Positions 56,051-64,000 of a stretch of 64,000 bases of DNA are shown in pieces; the stretch's first letter is position 1; the number at the start of each line of letters is the position of its first letter. Origin of the DNA: a filamentous cyanobacterium CCT1 (GTDB lineage: Bacteria; Cyanobacteriota; Cyanobacteriia; Phormidesmidales; Phormidesmidaceae); contig PYER01000006.1 of assembly GCA_003017855.1 (NCBI GenBank), positions 1 to 64,000 of the forward strand. Direction: 5' to 3'. The notes under the pieces were generated by a model. The model saw nothing but the letters and a program-made list of their open reading frames with translations. It was not told the DNA's origin and did no database searches. Position numbers and translations under genes: made by a program.

Positions 56051-59000
56051 ATGAAAAATTACTTGCCTTCAATCAGTGTAGTTGTACCATCATTTAACCA
56101 AAGCCAGTTTCTCAAACAAACATTAGACAGCATCTTTGACCAAGCCTATCCGAAGGTTGATGTTGTTGTTATGGATGGCGGCTCTACCGATGGCAGCGTG
56201 GAAATTATTAAAGCCTATGCCGATCGGTTGTCCTATTGGCAAAGTAAACCTGATGGAGGACAGTCGGCGGCGATTAATGCTGGTATGGAACGATGCAGCG
56301 GAGATCTGGTAGCCTGGCTAAACTCTGATGATTTTTATTATAAAAATTGTTTGTGGGAGGTTGCTTATGCGTACCAGAGTAATCCAGATCGGGGGCTTTA
56401 TATTGGTAACGGATTTCGTTACGTCCAAGAAACAGGGACATATTATCCGTTCTTTGAGCGACATCTAGCTTTTAATCGAAAGGCTTTTACCTATGGCCTT
56501 GATTATGTTCTTCAACCATCAGTCTTCTTCTCTAATCAAGCTTGGAAGCAGGTAGGCGGGCTTGATCCAAACCTTAATTTCTGTATGGATTGGGACATCT
56601 TAATTCGCATTAGTAATAGTTATTCAATCATTCTAATCAATGAGTTTTTGGCTGTTAGTCGTGAGTATTCTGACACTAAAACAAGCAGCGGCAGGCTAAA
56701 GCGAGCCTATGAGATAAATAATGTAGTTACACGGCACACAGGTGAAGAGTTAACCATTGGCAGTGCTTTTTATACGTTAGAAACACTTTTGAACATCTCT
56801 AAAGATGGAGATTTAAATTTTCTCTCTGATGTTCTTTTTTATGCCTTACAAAAGATTCAGCTTTATTTTAGGGACCATTATGGTCATATCGATGGCTTTC
56901 CCGAAATCACTGATAATCTTAGTGATATATACTTGCCTTTTGCACGCTCTAGTGACTACAGCACTATTAAATTTAAGCAGTTTGAAGGCATTACTCTACC
57001 TAAAATTAGTTTAGTTGTACCCTCTTTTAATCAAGCACAATTTTTAGAGCAAACTCTTGAAAGTATACTCAATCAAGATTACCCAAATCTTGAAGTTATT
57101 GTTGTAGATGGAGGATCCTCTGATGGTAGTGTAGAAATTATTAAGGCCTATGAAAACCGATTAACTTACTGGCACTCAAAACGCGACTATGGACCAGCAG
57201 ATGCCATTAACCAAGGTCTAAAAATTGCTAAAGGTGATATCCTCGCCTGGCTGAGTTCAGATGATCTGCTTTCTCACCATGCGCTTTGGGAAGTGGCTAT
57301 GGCATTTCTAACAGATCCTAATCTTGATTTGGTATATGGTAATGCTCTTTACGTGAATGAGGATAATCTACCATATTTGGCCGATCACGGCTTTCATCGT
57401 ACTTACATTTATCACGGTCACTTTCAGCCCTGTGAGAATATTCCTCTGTACTGGACTTATGTACACGCGGTGCCGCAGCCAACAGTTTTTTTCAGTAAAT
57501 CCTTATTAGCTAGAGTTGGCAATCTCGATCAAAGTTACAGTTTTATCTTCGACTTTGAACTATTTTATCGGATTAGTAAGAATTCTAAAATCAAGAAGAT
57601 TGAGCGCGTTCAAGCATTTTATAGAATTCATGCCGACTCTAAAACTAGTAGTTGGAATAATTTCTTAATCGAACTGTATCAATTCAGCCGCCCTCAGTGG
57701 CCATCGATAAAAACTCGTGAATTTTGGGTAGTCTTGAAAAGCTTTTTAAAGTACTATATGAAAGCTTATTACCTGCATTACTCGAGTAAAAGAGATTTTC
57801 GATTTTGGCTCATCGCAATACTGATTTCATTAAGCGTGGTTTCAAAGATTGGCAATCCTGAGTATCTTGAATATCAGATTTCTCGCAGGAATTTTAATTT
57901 TGCCAAAAAGAAAAAACTGCCTGAAACGGAATCTAATTTACACAAATTTGCGCTACTAGATTACCTGCTGCCCGCAGTTACGTATTCTGTCAACCGAGAC
58001 AGCGTTAAGCACAAATCGCTTTTCTGTTCCTACTTTTTACCGCTTCACCCAGGTTATTCTGGCGGTGAAATTCGAGATTTTCATATTGTCAAACACTTGC
58101 TTTCAGTAAGCGAAGTTAGCTTTTTTGCCTTGTACGCTAATCCTTATCAGGATCGAAATGACTGGTTGAAGCCCCACCTCACTAAATATGTTGCGTTGGA
58201 TGAAGTCGATCAACTGGGAGGTGAAAATAGTGCGAGAACGGGTAGGCCTCGAAGCGGTATACAGCGGCTAGTGAGCAATTGTTATCACCACGATGTAGAA
58301 TACTTGCGATCGTTTACAGAAGGAGGTTTTGCGACTATGGTGCAGCAATCTCTGGAAAACGATAAACCTGATTTTTTGTTTGTAAGTCCTCAGGTTAATC
58401 CCGTCATTCTTAATTTAGATACTCGAGCTCTAAACGTACGCTGTATTATGGCTTCTTATGATGTAGAGTTAATTCGAATAAAGCGTGTTACTCAGAAACA
58501 GCGACGTTTGTGGCATCCGAAAAAGATGCTTTGGTCTTACATAGAACCTCGTCGAGCAGCCCGATTTGAGCGGGATAATTTAGTTCATTTTGACGGTATT
58601 ATTGCTGTTAGTGAGCTAGATAAATCGATTTTCGTGTCCGAGTACGGGTTTGAACCAGAGCGAGTATTGGTAGTAAACAACAGCGTCGATACCCAATATT
58701 TCAGTTTCATGGAACGATGGCCAACCGAACAACCCAACATCACTTTTGTGGGCAGTTTGACCTATCCTCCTAACCGGCAGGCAGCCCTGCGCTTGATCCG
58801 AAACATCATGCCTCTAGTTAGGCAGCAGCAGCCTAATGTTCGATTGTGGATTGTGGGCCAAGCCCCCGGTGATGAACTCCTTGACTATAGTGATGGTGAA
58901 CATGTGATTGTCACTGGAAAAGTTGAGGATGTAAGACCCTATCTGGCGCAATCGACGGCAATGTGTGCACCGCTGTCGGCAGGTAGCGGTACAAAGTACA

Positions 59001-59278
59001 AAATCTTAGAAGCGCTCAGCGCTGGAGTGCCCGTAGTTTGCTCTAACCTAGCTTTGGAAGGGTTAAACTTGATGCCAAATGAACATTTGCTGAGTGCAGA
59101 CGAGGATGAAGAGGTGGCATTGGCTATTTTGAAGCTCATAGCTGACCCTGACCTTAGAGTTCGCCTGGCACGGCGGGGAAGGGATCTCATCGATAAAGAA
59201 TATTCTTGGGATATGAGCCTTCAAGGAATTGGCCCGTGGCTTGATGCGATCGCCCGTTTACCCAAGCGAACAGGTTAA
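56051..59278 (+). CDS. Three-domain glycosyltransferase GT2-GT2-GT4
   Basis: A 1075-residue protein with three catalytic modules. GT2-A (about 5-215) has VVVPSFNQSQFLKQTLDSIF, VVMDGGSTDGSVEI and LVAWLNSDD (91-94). GT2-B (316-540) repeats this as LVVPSFNQAQFLEQTLESIL, VVDGGSSDGSVEII and ILAWLSSDD (402-405), so it looks duplicated. A GT4 module (655-1065) has SYFLPLHPGYSGGEIRDFHI, FVGSLTYPPNRQAALRLIRN and APLSAGSGTKYKILEALSAG then VPVVCSNLALEGLNL. It could add three sugars in order or make a polymer. ATG 56051 has AAGAGAG upstream. The first half is strikingly AT-rich. Confidence 0.9.
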   Translation: MKNYLPSISVVVPSFNQSQFLKQTLDSIFDQAYPKVDVVVMDGGSTDGSVEIIKAYADRLSYWQSKPDGGQSAAINAGMERCSGDLVAWLNSDDFYYKNCLWEVAYAYQSNPDRGLYIGNGFRYVQETGTYYPFFERHLAFNRKAFTYGLDYVLQPSVFFSNQAWKQVGGLDPNLNFCMDWDILIRISNSYSIILINEFLAVSREYSDTKTSSGRLKRAYEINNVVTRHTGEELTIGSAFYTLETLLNISKDGDLNFLSDVLFYALQKIQLYFRDHYGHIDGFPEITDNLSDIYLPFARSSDYSTIKFKQFEGITLPKISLVVPSFNQAQFLEQTLESILNQDYPNLEVIVVDGGSSDGSVEIIKAYENRLTYWHSKRDYGPADAINQGLKIAKGDILAWLSSDDLLSHHALWEVAMAFLTDPNLDLVYGNALYVNEDNLPYLADHGFHRTYIYHGHFQPCENIPLYWTYVHAVPQPTVFFSKSLLARVGNLDQSYSFIFDFELFYRISKNSKIKKIERVQAFYRIHADSKTSSWNNFLIELYQFSRPQWPSIKTREFWVVLKSFLKYYMKAYYLHYSSKRDFRFWLIAILISLSVVSKIGNPEYLEYQISRRNFNFAKKKKLPETESNLHKFALLDYLLPAVTYSVNRDSVKHKSLFCSYFLPLHPGYSGGEIRDFHIVKHLLSVSEVSFFALYANPYQDRNDWLKPHLTKYVALDEVDQLGGENSARTGRPRSGIQRLVSNCYHHDVEYLRSFTEGGFATMVQQSLENDKPDFLFVSPQVNPVILNLDTRALNVRCIMASYDVELIRIKRVTQKQRRLWHPKKMLWSYIEPRRAARFERDNLVHFDGIIAVSELDKSIFVSEYGFEPERVLVVNNSVDTQYFSFMERWPTEQPNITFVGSLTYPPNRQAALRLIRNIMPLVRQQQPNVRLWIVGQAPGDELLDYSDGEHVIVTGKVEDVRPYLAQSTAMCAPLSAGSGTKYKILEALSAGVPVVCSNLALEGLNLMPNEHLLSADEDEEVALAILKLIADPDLRVRLARRGRDLIDKEYSWDMSLQGIGPWLDAIARLPKRTG

Positions 59279-59336
59279 TAGTAATGATACTAGCTCTGAA
59301 GCGGCCAGACACAAAGCTATTTATCCTTGATTGATT

Positions 59337-60251
59337 ATGCCCCTGACATTTAGTGTAATTACTCCCTCCTATAACCAGGGGAAATTTATTGAGAGAACTA
59401 TTCAGACTGTTATTACACAGTCGGGGGTGAACTTAGAATACGTAATCTGCGACGGGGGCAGTAACGATGAAACGGTAGACATTTTGAAGCACTATCAAGA
59501 TCGCCTCTACTGGGTAAGCGCTCCCGATGATGGTCAGGCTGATGCCGTCAATAAAGGCCTAGCAATGACTACCGGTGACATTATTGCCTGGCTTAACTCT
59601 GATGATGTTTACTACCCTGAGGCGCTGTCAAAAGTAGCATCGGTTTTTGAGGCAAACCCTGAGTTTCTGGTGGTCTATGGTAACGCTGACTGGATTGATG
59701 ATTGCGATCAAGTGCTAAAAACATTTCCGACAGAACCCTGGCGGTATAACCGTTTGAAGGAAGTCTGCTTTCTTTGCCAACCGGCGGTCTTTTTTAGGCG
59801 ATCGCTGGTTGAACGCTATGGTGGACTAGATAAGACGCTGCAATACTGCATGGACTATGAGCTGTGGTTGCGCTTTGGCGAGCACACAGACTTTTATTTT
59901 CTGCCTGAAAAGTTGGCAGGTTCTAGAATGTACGCCTCAAACAAAACTATGAGCCAAACTCTCTCGGCTCACGCTGAGATTAATCAGATGCTGGAGACTA
60001 AGCTGGGGGTGATTCCGGCTAACTGGTTACTGGGCTATGCTTTGGTCAAGGTAGAAAAAAACTACGGCATTAGCCGTTACGATCGCACCCAAACCCACCG
60101 TTTTGTGTTTCTTCTAGTACAGTTTTCGTGCCGAGAGCTAATAGCGCACAATCCACTGGCATTCTTTAAGGTTTTTCCTAAAATGATTTTTTGGTTTTTG
60201 ATGCCCGACTGGGCTTGGTTTAGGCGCGAAGATATCTTGACGCTAGCTTAG
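59337..60251 (+). CDS. Glycosyltransferase family 2
   Basis: A 304-residue cytoplasmic GT2. Motifs are FSVITPSYNQGKFIERTIQT, EYVICDGGSNDETVDI and IIAWLNSDDVY (DxD-type), then FFRRSLVERYGGLDKTLQYC then MDYELWLRFG. It closely resembles the GT2 modules of the upstream 1075-residue protein, so it may be derived from the same ancestor. The start is ATG 59337; TTG 59331 is an alternative. The TAG is 2 bp before the next ATG. Confidence 0.88.
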   Translation: MPLTFSVITPSYNQGKFIERTIQTVITQSGVNLEYVICDGGSNDETVDILKHYQDRLYWVSAPDDGQADAVNKGLAMTTGDIIAWLNSDDVYYPEALSKVASVFEANPEFLVVYGNADWIDDCDQVLKTFPTEPWRYNRLKEVCFLCQPAVFFRRSLVERYGGLDKTLQYCMDYELWLRFGEHTDFYFLPEKLAGSRMYASNKTMSQTLSAHAEINQMLETKLGVIPANWLLGYALVKVEKNYGISRYDRTQTHRFVFLLVQFSCRELIAHNPLAFFKVFPKMIFWFLMPDWAWFRREDILTLA

Positions 60252-60253
60252 GC

Positions 60254-61402
60254 ATGGTCAGAGTTGTCGTTGATGCTACTCCAGTTTTGCCTAAGCCTAG
60301 CGGGGTTGGACTATACGTGCTGAATCTGCTGGGGGCACTGCGATCGCTGCAAATAACAGAAAACTTCAGCCTTGGTGTTGCCTATCAACCTAGCCTCAAA
60401 AACTGGCTGCAGGGTAATTTAGCTCTGCCAGAGGTGCTGACGACCTATGAGGATGTAACTGTTTTACCCTTACCGGTGCGTCTGCTCAATTTGCTGGCCC
60501 AGGTACCTCAAAATCCTGTATTGAGACGGCTAGAGCAGCGCTTTGGGCAACCTGATTTATACCACGGCACCAACTATGCCGTTTACCCCTGTCGGCGCAG
60601 CCTGCGGGTCATGACGATTTACGATCTCTCATTTCTGCGGTATCCAGAATACGTGACGGCGGTGGTACGGACCTATGGCCAGCGAGTGCGGCAGTGCCTG
60701 GGCTGGACTGATTTGGTGGTGACTATTTCTGAAAGCTCTAAGCGTGACATTGTAGAGCTATTGAATGTGCCGCCTGAACGGGTATGGGTGACGCCATTGG
60801 CCAGCCGTTATGCGGCCGATACCCAAGGTGGCTTTAAGGGGATGACGGCGGTTGATCTAGGCGATCGCCCCTACATTCTCTTTGTTAGCACCTTGGAACC
60901 TCGAAAAAATGTGGTGCGGCTAATCCAAGCTTTTGACTGGCTGAAGACTCAGCGCCAGATCGAACATCAGCTGGTGCTGGTAGGCCAAAAAGGATGGCAG
61001 TTTGAGCCCATTTTTGAGGCGATCGCTGCCTCTCCCTGGCGGCATCATATTCGTCATCTTAACTATCTGTCTGATGCCGAAGTGGCTTACTGCTACAAAA
61101 ATGCCGATGTGTTTGCTTACCCTTCGCTCTATGAAGGTTTTGGCCTGCCTGTGCTGGAGGCCATGACTCTGGGCTGCCCGGTGGTCACAGCCAACACGGC
61201 GTCTTTACCCGAAGTGGCTGGTGATGCGGCCCTAATGGTAGACCCTAACAATGTAGAAGAACTGGCTGAGGCGCTGGGGCGGGTGATTGGCGATCGCGCT
61301 CTGCGGCAAACCATGATTGACCGAGGGCACCAGCAGGCGGCTCAGTTTTCTTGGACTCGCACAGCTAAATCGACTCTGGCGGCCTATCGTTCATTACTAT
61401 AG
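60254..61402 (+). CDS. GT4-type glycosyltransferase
   Basis: A 382-residue GT-B enzyme. It begins VRVVVDATPVLPKPSGVGLY, with MTIYDLSFLRYPEY, ISESSKRDIVELL, LFVSTLEPRKNVVRLIQAFD and [20 protein letters not shown] then [20 protein letters not shown], the EX7E-type donor site. Overall this matches the mannosyltransferase-like GT4 group (MtfB-type); the sugar is not certain. GC content and codon use return to the chromosomal level here. It follows the GT2 gene directly. Confidence 0.9.
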   Translation: MVRVVVDATPVLPKPSGVGLYVLNLLGALRSLQITENFSLGVAYQPSLKNWLQGNLALPEVLTTYEDVTVLPLPVRLLNLLAQVPQNPVLRRLEQRFGQPDLYHGTNYAVYPCRRSLRVMTIYDLSFLRYPEYVTAVVRTYGQRVRQCLGWTDLVVTISESSKRDIVELLNVPPERVWVTPLASRYAADTQGGFKGMTAVDLGDRPYILFVSTLEPRKNVVRLIQAFDWLKTQRQIEHQLVLVGQKGWQFEPIFEAIAASPWRHHIRHLNYLSDAEVAYCYKNADVFAYPSLYEGFGLPVLEAMTLGCPVVTANTASLPEVAGDAALMVDPNNVEELAEALGRVIGDRALRQTMIDRGHQQAAQFSWTRTAKSTLAAYRSLL

Positions 61403-61442
61403 GTAAGCCTAGCCTTTTGATCTGATCCAACGAGCAACTTTG

Positions 61443-62414
61443 ATGGCCAAAAAAGCACTGATTACGGGCCTGACTGGCCAAGACGGGTCGTACCTTGCCG
61501 AGTTGCTGTTGTCGCAGGGTTACGAAGTCTGTGGCATGGTCAGGCGCTCTAGTTCCAGCAGTTTTGAGCGCATCAGTCATTTTTCAGACCAAATTGAAGT
61601 TATTTCTGGTGATTTGCTTGATCAGTTCTCGCTCATTGACGCTATCGATCAGACGCAGCCCGACGAGATCTATAACCTGGCGTCTCAGAGCTACGTGCCC
61701 CTGTCCTGGACACAGCCGGCCTTAACGGCCGAGTACACGGCTCTGGGGGTGTCTCGGCTGCTGGAGGCGATTCGGCGCTGTAAGCCCGATACCCGCTTTT
61801 ACCAAGCGTCGAGCAGCGAGGTATTTGGCCAGCCCGATGAATCGCCCCAAACCGAGCGTACGGCGTTTAGGCCCCGGAACCCGTATGGGGTCGCCAAGGC
61901 CTATGCGCACTGGATGACAATCAACTACCGGCAAAAATACGATCTGTATGCCTGCTGCGGCATTACCTACACCCACGAGTCACCGCGGCGGGGGGCTGAG
62001 TTTGTCTTTCGTAAAATTACCCGGGGGGCGGTGCAAATTAAGCTTGGCTTGGCGAATGAACTGCGGCTGGGTAACCTAGACGCCCGGCGCGACTGGTGCC
62101 ACGCCCAAGATGTTGTAACAGCTATGTGGCTGATGCTGCAGCAGGAGAGCCCTGATGACTACATTATTGCCAGTGGCGAGACTCACTCAGTGCGTGAGCT
62201 GGTAGATTGTGCGTTTAGCTACCTGGGCCTGGACTACCAAAAGTACGTCAGCGTCGACCCGGCGTTTTATCGCCCGGACGAGGATGTGCAGCTAGTCGGG
62301 TCGATCGATAAGATTCAAACGCAGCTAAATTGGCAGCCTCAGTACTCGTTTCAGCAGCTAGTAGAATCGATGGTTGATTACGATCTCAAGACGCTGACGC
62401 AGCAGAAGGGGTAG
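61443..62414 (+). CDS. gmd: GDP-mannose 4,6-dehydratase
   Basis: A 323-residue short-chain dehydrogenase/epimerase. It has ALITGLTGQDGSYLAELLLS (NADP Rossmann), MVRRSSSSSFERISHF, DEIYNLASQSYVPLSW, YQASSSEVFGQP and RNPYGVAKAYAHW (YxxxK catalytic), then THESPRRGAEFVFRKI and GNLDARRDWCHAQDVV, the last two strongly typical of Gmd. It turns GDP-mannose into GDP-4-keto-6-deoxymannose, precursor of GDP-fucose or GDP-rhamnose. No partner reductase (Fcl or Rmd) is in the window. The start is ATG 61443; TTG 61440 precedes it. Confidence 0.93.
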   Translation: MAKKALITGLTGQDGSYLAELLLSQGYEVCGMVRRSSSSSFERISHFSDQIEVISGDLLDQFSLIDAIDQTQPDEIYNLASQSYVPLSWTQPALTAEYTALGVSRLLEAIRRCKPDTRFYQASSSEVFGQPDESPQTERTAFRPRNPYGVAKAYAHWMTINYRQKYDLYACCGITYTHESPRRGAEFVFRKITRGAVQIKLGLANELRLGNLDARRDWCHAQDVVTAMWLMLQQESPDDYIIASGETHSVRELVDCAFSYLGLDYQKYVSVDPAFYRPDEDVQLVGSIDKIQTQLNWQPQYSFQQLVESMVDYDLKTLTQQKG

Positions 62415-62455
62415 GCCGATCGCAGGCATAAGGCACATGACTAAATGGCGACTGA

Positions 62456-63529
62456 ATGACTGAGGCGGCGCTACTCATTAATCTGGCGTTTGTACCCACT
62501 AAACCGACGGGGCTAGGGGTGTACGCGCTCAACCTGATTCAGCATCTTTCTACCAAGAACAGCTGTATTCTGAGCGATCGCGCGATCGCCGGGCACCGCC
62601 ATCAGCCCTCTCCCCAGGGCGCCACGACCGATGCGGGCAAGAAAGGCCATGCTCGGCGGCTGTGGTGGACTCAGTTTCAGGTGCCTCAAATTTACCGGCA
62701 GCTAGGGGCGAAACTATTTTTTTCGCCCGTTCCTGAGGCACCGCTGTGGTCATCGTGCCGCACGGTAGTCACGGTGCATGATTTAATTCCGCTGCACTTT
62801 CCTCAGCCGCGCTCACCGCTCACGTTGTACTCCCGGTACTACCTACCCCAGGTTATTCGGCAGGCGGAACACATTATTTGCGATTCTGAATCGACCCTGA
62901 GGGATATCTACCGCTTTTTTGGTCCGCCACCAGGGGCTACAACCGTAATTCCTCTGGCCTACGACGATAGCCACTATCGGTTTCTGAATTTGCCTCGGCA
63001 GCCCTATTTTCTTTATGTGGGCAGCCACTACACCTACAAAAATTTGGGGCGACTCATTCAGGCCTTTGCCCAAACAAAACTGCCTGACTTTAAGCTTCTA
63101 ATTGCTGGTGTGCCTGACCCTCGCTATACGCCATTTCTTCAAGCTCAGGTGAAGGAAATGGACCTTGGCGATCGCGTCCAGTTTTTGTCCTACGTGCCCT
63201 ATAGCGACCTGCCTCAGTTGATCAACCAGGCGATCGCGCTGGTGTTTCCCAGCCTGTGGGAAGGGTTTGGTTTGCCGGTGCTGGAGGCGATGGCATGCGG
63301 TACTCCGGTGATTACCTCCAGGGTTTCGTCGCTGCCCGAGGTGGCGGGGGATGCAGCCCTGCTGATCGATCCCTACAACGTGGATGAACTGGCTGAGGCG
63401 ATGGGGTCCGTGGTCTGTGATAGCGGCCTATGGGCTCGACTTCAGGGCGCTGGGCTGACGCGAGCCAAGGCCTTTAGCTGGGAGAAAACTGGACGACAGA
63501 CTAACGCCATTCTACAGCAGTATTTATAG
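62456..63529 (+). CDS. GT4-type glycosyltransferase
   Basis: A 357-residue GT-B enzyme related to the one at 60.3 kb: [69 protein letters not shown] and [20 protein letters not shown] then [20 protein letters not shown]. The two probably arose by duplication and flank gmd. The N-terminal loop around residues 40-63 is unusual ([16 protein letters not shown]) and its DNA holds two overlapping HIP1 octamers. It is the last gene of the cluster, ending 3 bp before the convergent PsiE-like gene. Confidence 0.9.
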   Translation: MTEAALLINLAFVPTKPTGLGVYALNLIQHLSTKNSCILSDRAIAGHRHQPSPQGATTDAGKKGHARRLWWTQFQVPQIYRQLGAKLFFSPVPEAPLWSSCRTVVTVHDLIPLHFPQPRSPLTLYSRYYLPQVIRQAEHIICDSESTLRDIYRFFGPPPGATTVIPLAYDDSHYRFLNLPRQPYFLYVGSHYTYKNLGRLIQAFAQTKLPDFKLLIAGVPDPRYTPFLQAQVKEMDLGDRVQFLSYVPYSDLPQLINQAIALVFPSLWEGFGLPVLEAMACGTPVITSRVSSLPEVAGDAALLIDPYNVDELAEAMGSVVCDSGLWARLQGAGLTRAKAFSWEKTGRQTNAILQQYL

Positions 63530-63532
63530 CGA

Positions 63533-63994
63533 CTAGCGATGGCTAAAGCGCACGATCCAGTAGCTGATGGCGAGGGCAAAAATGGCGATCGCCAGCCCAA
63601 TTAGCGTTGTGCCAGACACCAAAGAAAGGTCGAGAATAATGAACTTTCGCCCTACCGCTGTTAGGGCCGTGGCAATCACCAGCTCGACCTGCACCACGTG
63701 CTTTTGGATATAGGCGGTGATGTTTTCTAAAATCTCCAGGGCGATTAGCACTGTTAAAAAGAGGCCAAAAATATCGACTACGGTTTGCACCAGAAACTCG
63801 CCGGGGGCGGTGGTAAAAATGGCCTCAACCAGCACCACTATCAGATCGAATACGATCGCCAGAATCACGATCACCATGGCCACCGAGAGCAGCTTCGAAA
63901 TGCTGCCTTCGAACTGGTGTAGCCGCAGTAGAAACGTTTCATTCTTGAGCTGATCAGTCAGCTGCTTGGTCAACTGCTTGGCCCGGTTCGCCAT
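63533..63994 (-). CDS. PsiE-family (phosphate-starvation-inducible) membrane protein
   Basis: A 153-residue membrane protein. After a charged N-terminus (NRAKQLTKQLTDQLKNETF) there are four hydrophobic helices, including MVIVILAIVFDLIVVLVEAI, DIFGLFLTVLIALEILENIT and LIGLAIAIFALAISYWIVRF. The central part AYIQKHVVQVELVIATALTA then VGRKFIILD matches the PsiE (PF06146) pattern. Its role is unknown; in E. coli psiE responds to phosphate limitation. It starts at ATG 63994. Confidence 0.87.
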   Translation of the reverse strand: MANRAKQLTKQLTDQLKNETFLLRLHQFEGSISKLLSVAMVIVILAIVFDLIVVLVEAIFTTAPGEFLVQTVVDIFGLFLTVLIALEILENITAYIQKHVVQVELVIATALTAVGRKFIILDLSLVSGTTLIGLAIAIFALAISYWIVRFSHR

Positions 63995-64000
63995 AGAGGT

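Overview
The window is chromosomal DNA from a cyanobacterium. It carries chlP (phytyl-chain reduction for chlorophyll), psbZ (photosystem II), nblA (phycobilisome degradation), a GuaB3-type enzyme and frequent GCGATCGC octamers (the HIP1 signature). The high G+C and gene content fit a Leptolyngbya/Nodosilinea/Phormidium-like lineage, but I cannot place it further from sequence alone.

Layout. (1) 0-8.2 kb is housekeeping: the 5' end of dnaA, then def, a small conserved-type protein, chlP with a clear terminator, a HEPN/MNT gene pair, guaB3, a TrkA/KtrA-type K+ regulator, anmK and an unknown gene. (2) 8.2-20 kb is rich in signalling: a Ser/Thr kinase, a tandem universal stress protein, nblA, a PP2C phosphatase coupled to a UbiB-family kinase, a probable pseudokinase with a proline-rich tail, and a 922-residue DHH-CBS-nucleotidyltransferase fusion. 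(3) 20-26.8 kb: psbZ-ribH, tRNA-Gly(GCC), a small patch of unknown genes followed by a cluster of hairpins, an adenylate cyclase, a MarC protein and a class V-type aminotransferase. (4) 26.9-34.8 kb is accessory: a REPIN-like inverted pair of palindromes, a 1460-residue TIR-CHAT-NB-ARC-TPR protein, an antitoxin-like gene with a truncated PIN toxin, a degenerate 21-bp tandem repeat and a Uma2 nuclease-like gene. (5) 35-49 kb is mixed metabolism and regulation: AllA-like protein, DUF1636, aminopeptidase P, two response regulators, a lipoprotein, an amidase, a HAD phosphatase, a membrane GT2, a DEAD/DEAH helicase, an aldo/keto reductase, a YkvA protein and an unpaired ABC-3 permease. (6) 49.3-63.5 kb is one co-directional surface-polysaccharide cluster: ABC exporter (Wzm/Wzt), methyltransferases, five glycosyltransferase genes and GDP-mannose 4,6-dehydratase. 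It closes with a convergent PsiE-family gene.

The parts that look most unusual are the TIR+CHAT STAND protein, which carries two candidate effector domains on one NTPase, and the fusion of the Wzt ATPase and glycan-binding domain to a TylF-type methyltransferase. In the O8/O9a polysaccharide systems a separate methyltransferase caps the chain that Wzt then recognises; here both activities may sit in one polypeptide. Several other cluster proteins are also multidomain fusions (methyltransferase-GT4; GT2-GT2-GT4). The middle of the cluster is visibly more AT-rich and nearly free of HIP1 sites, which suggests acquisition. All functions are read from protein motifs and gene context; no database search was possible.
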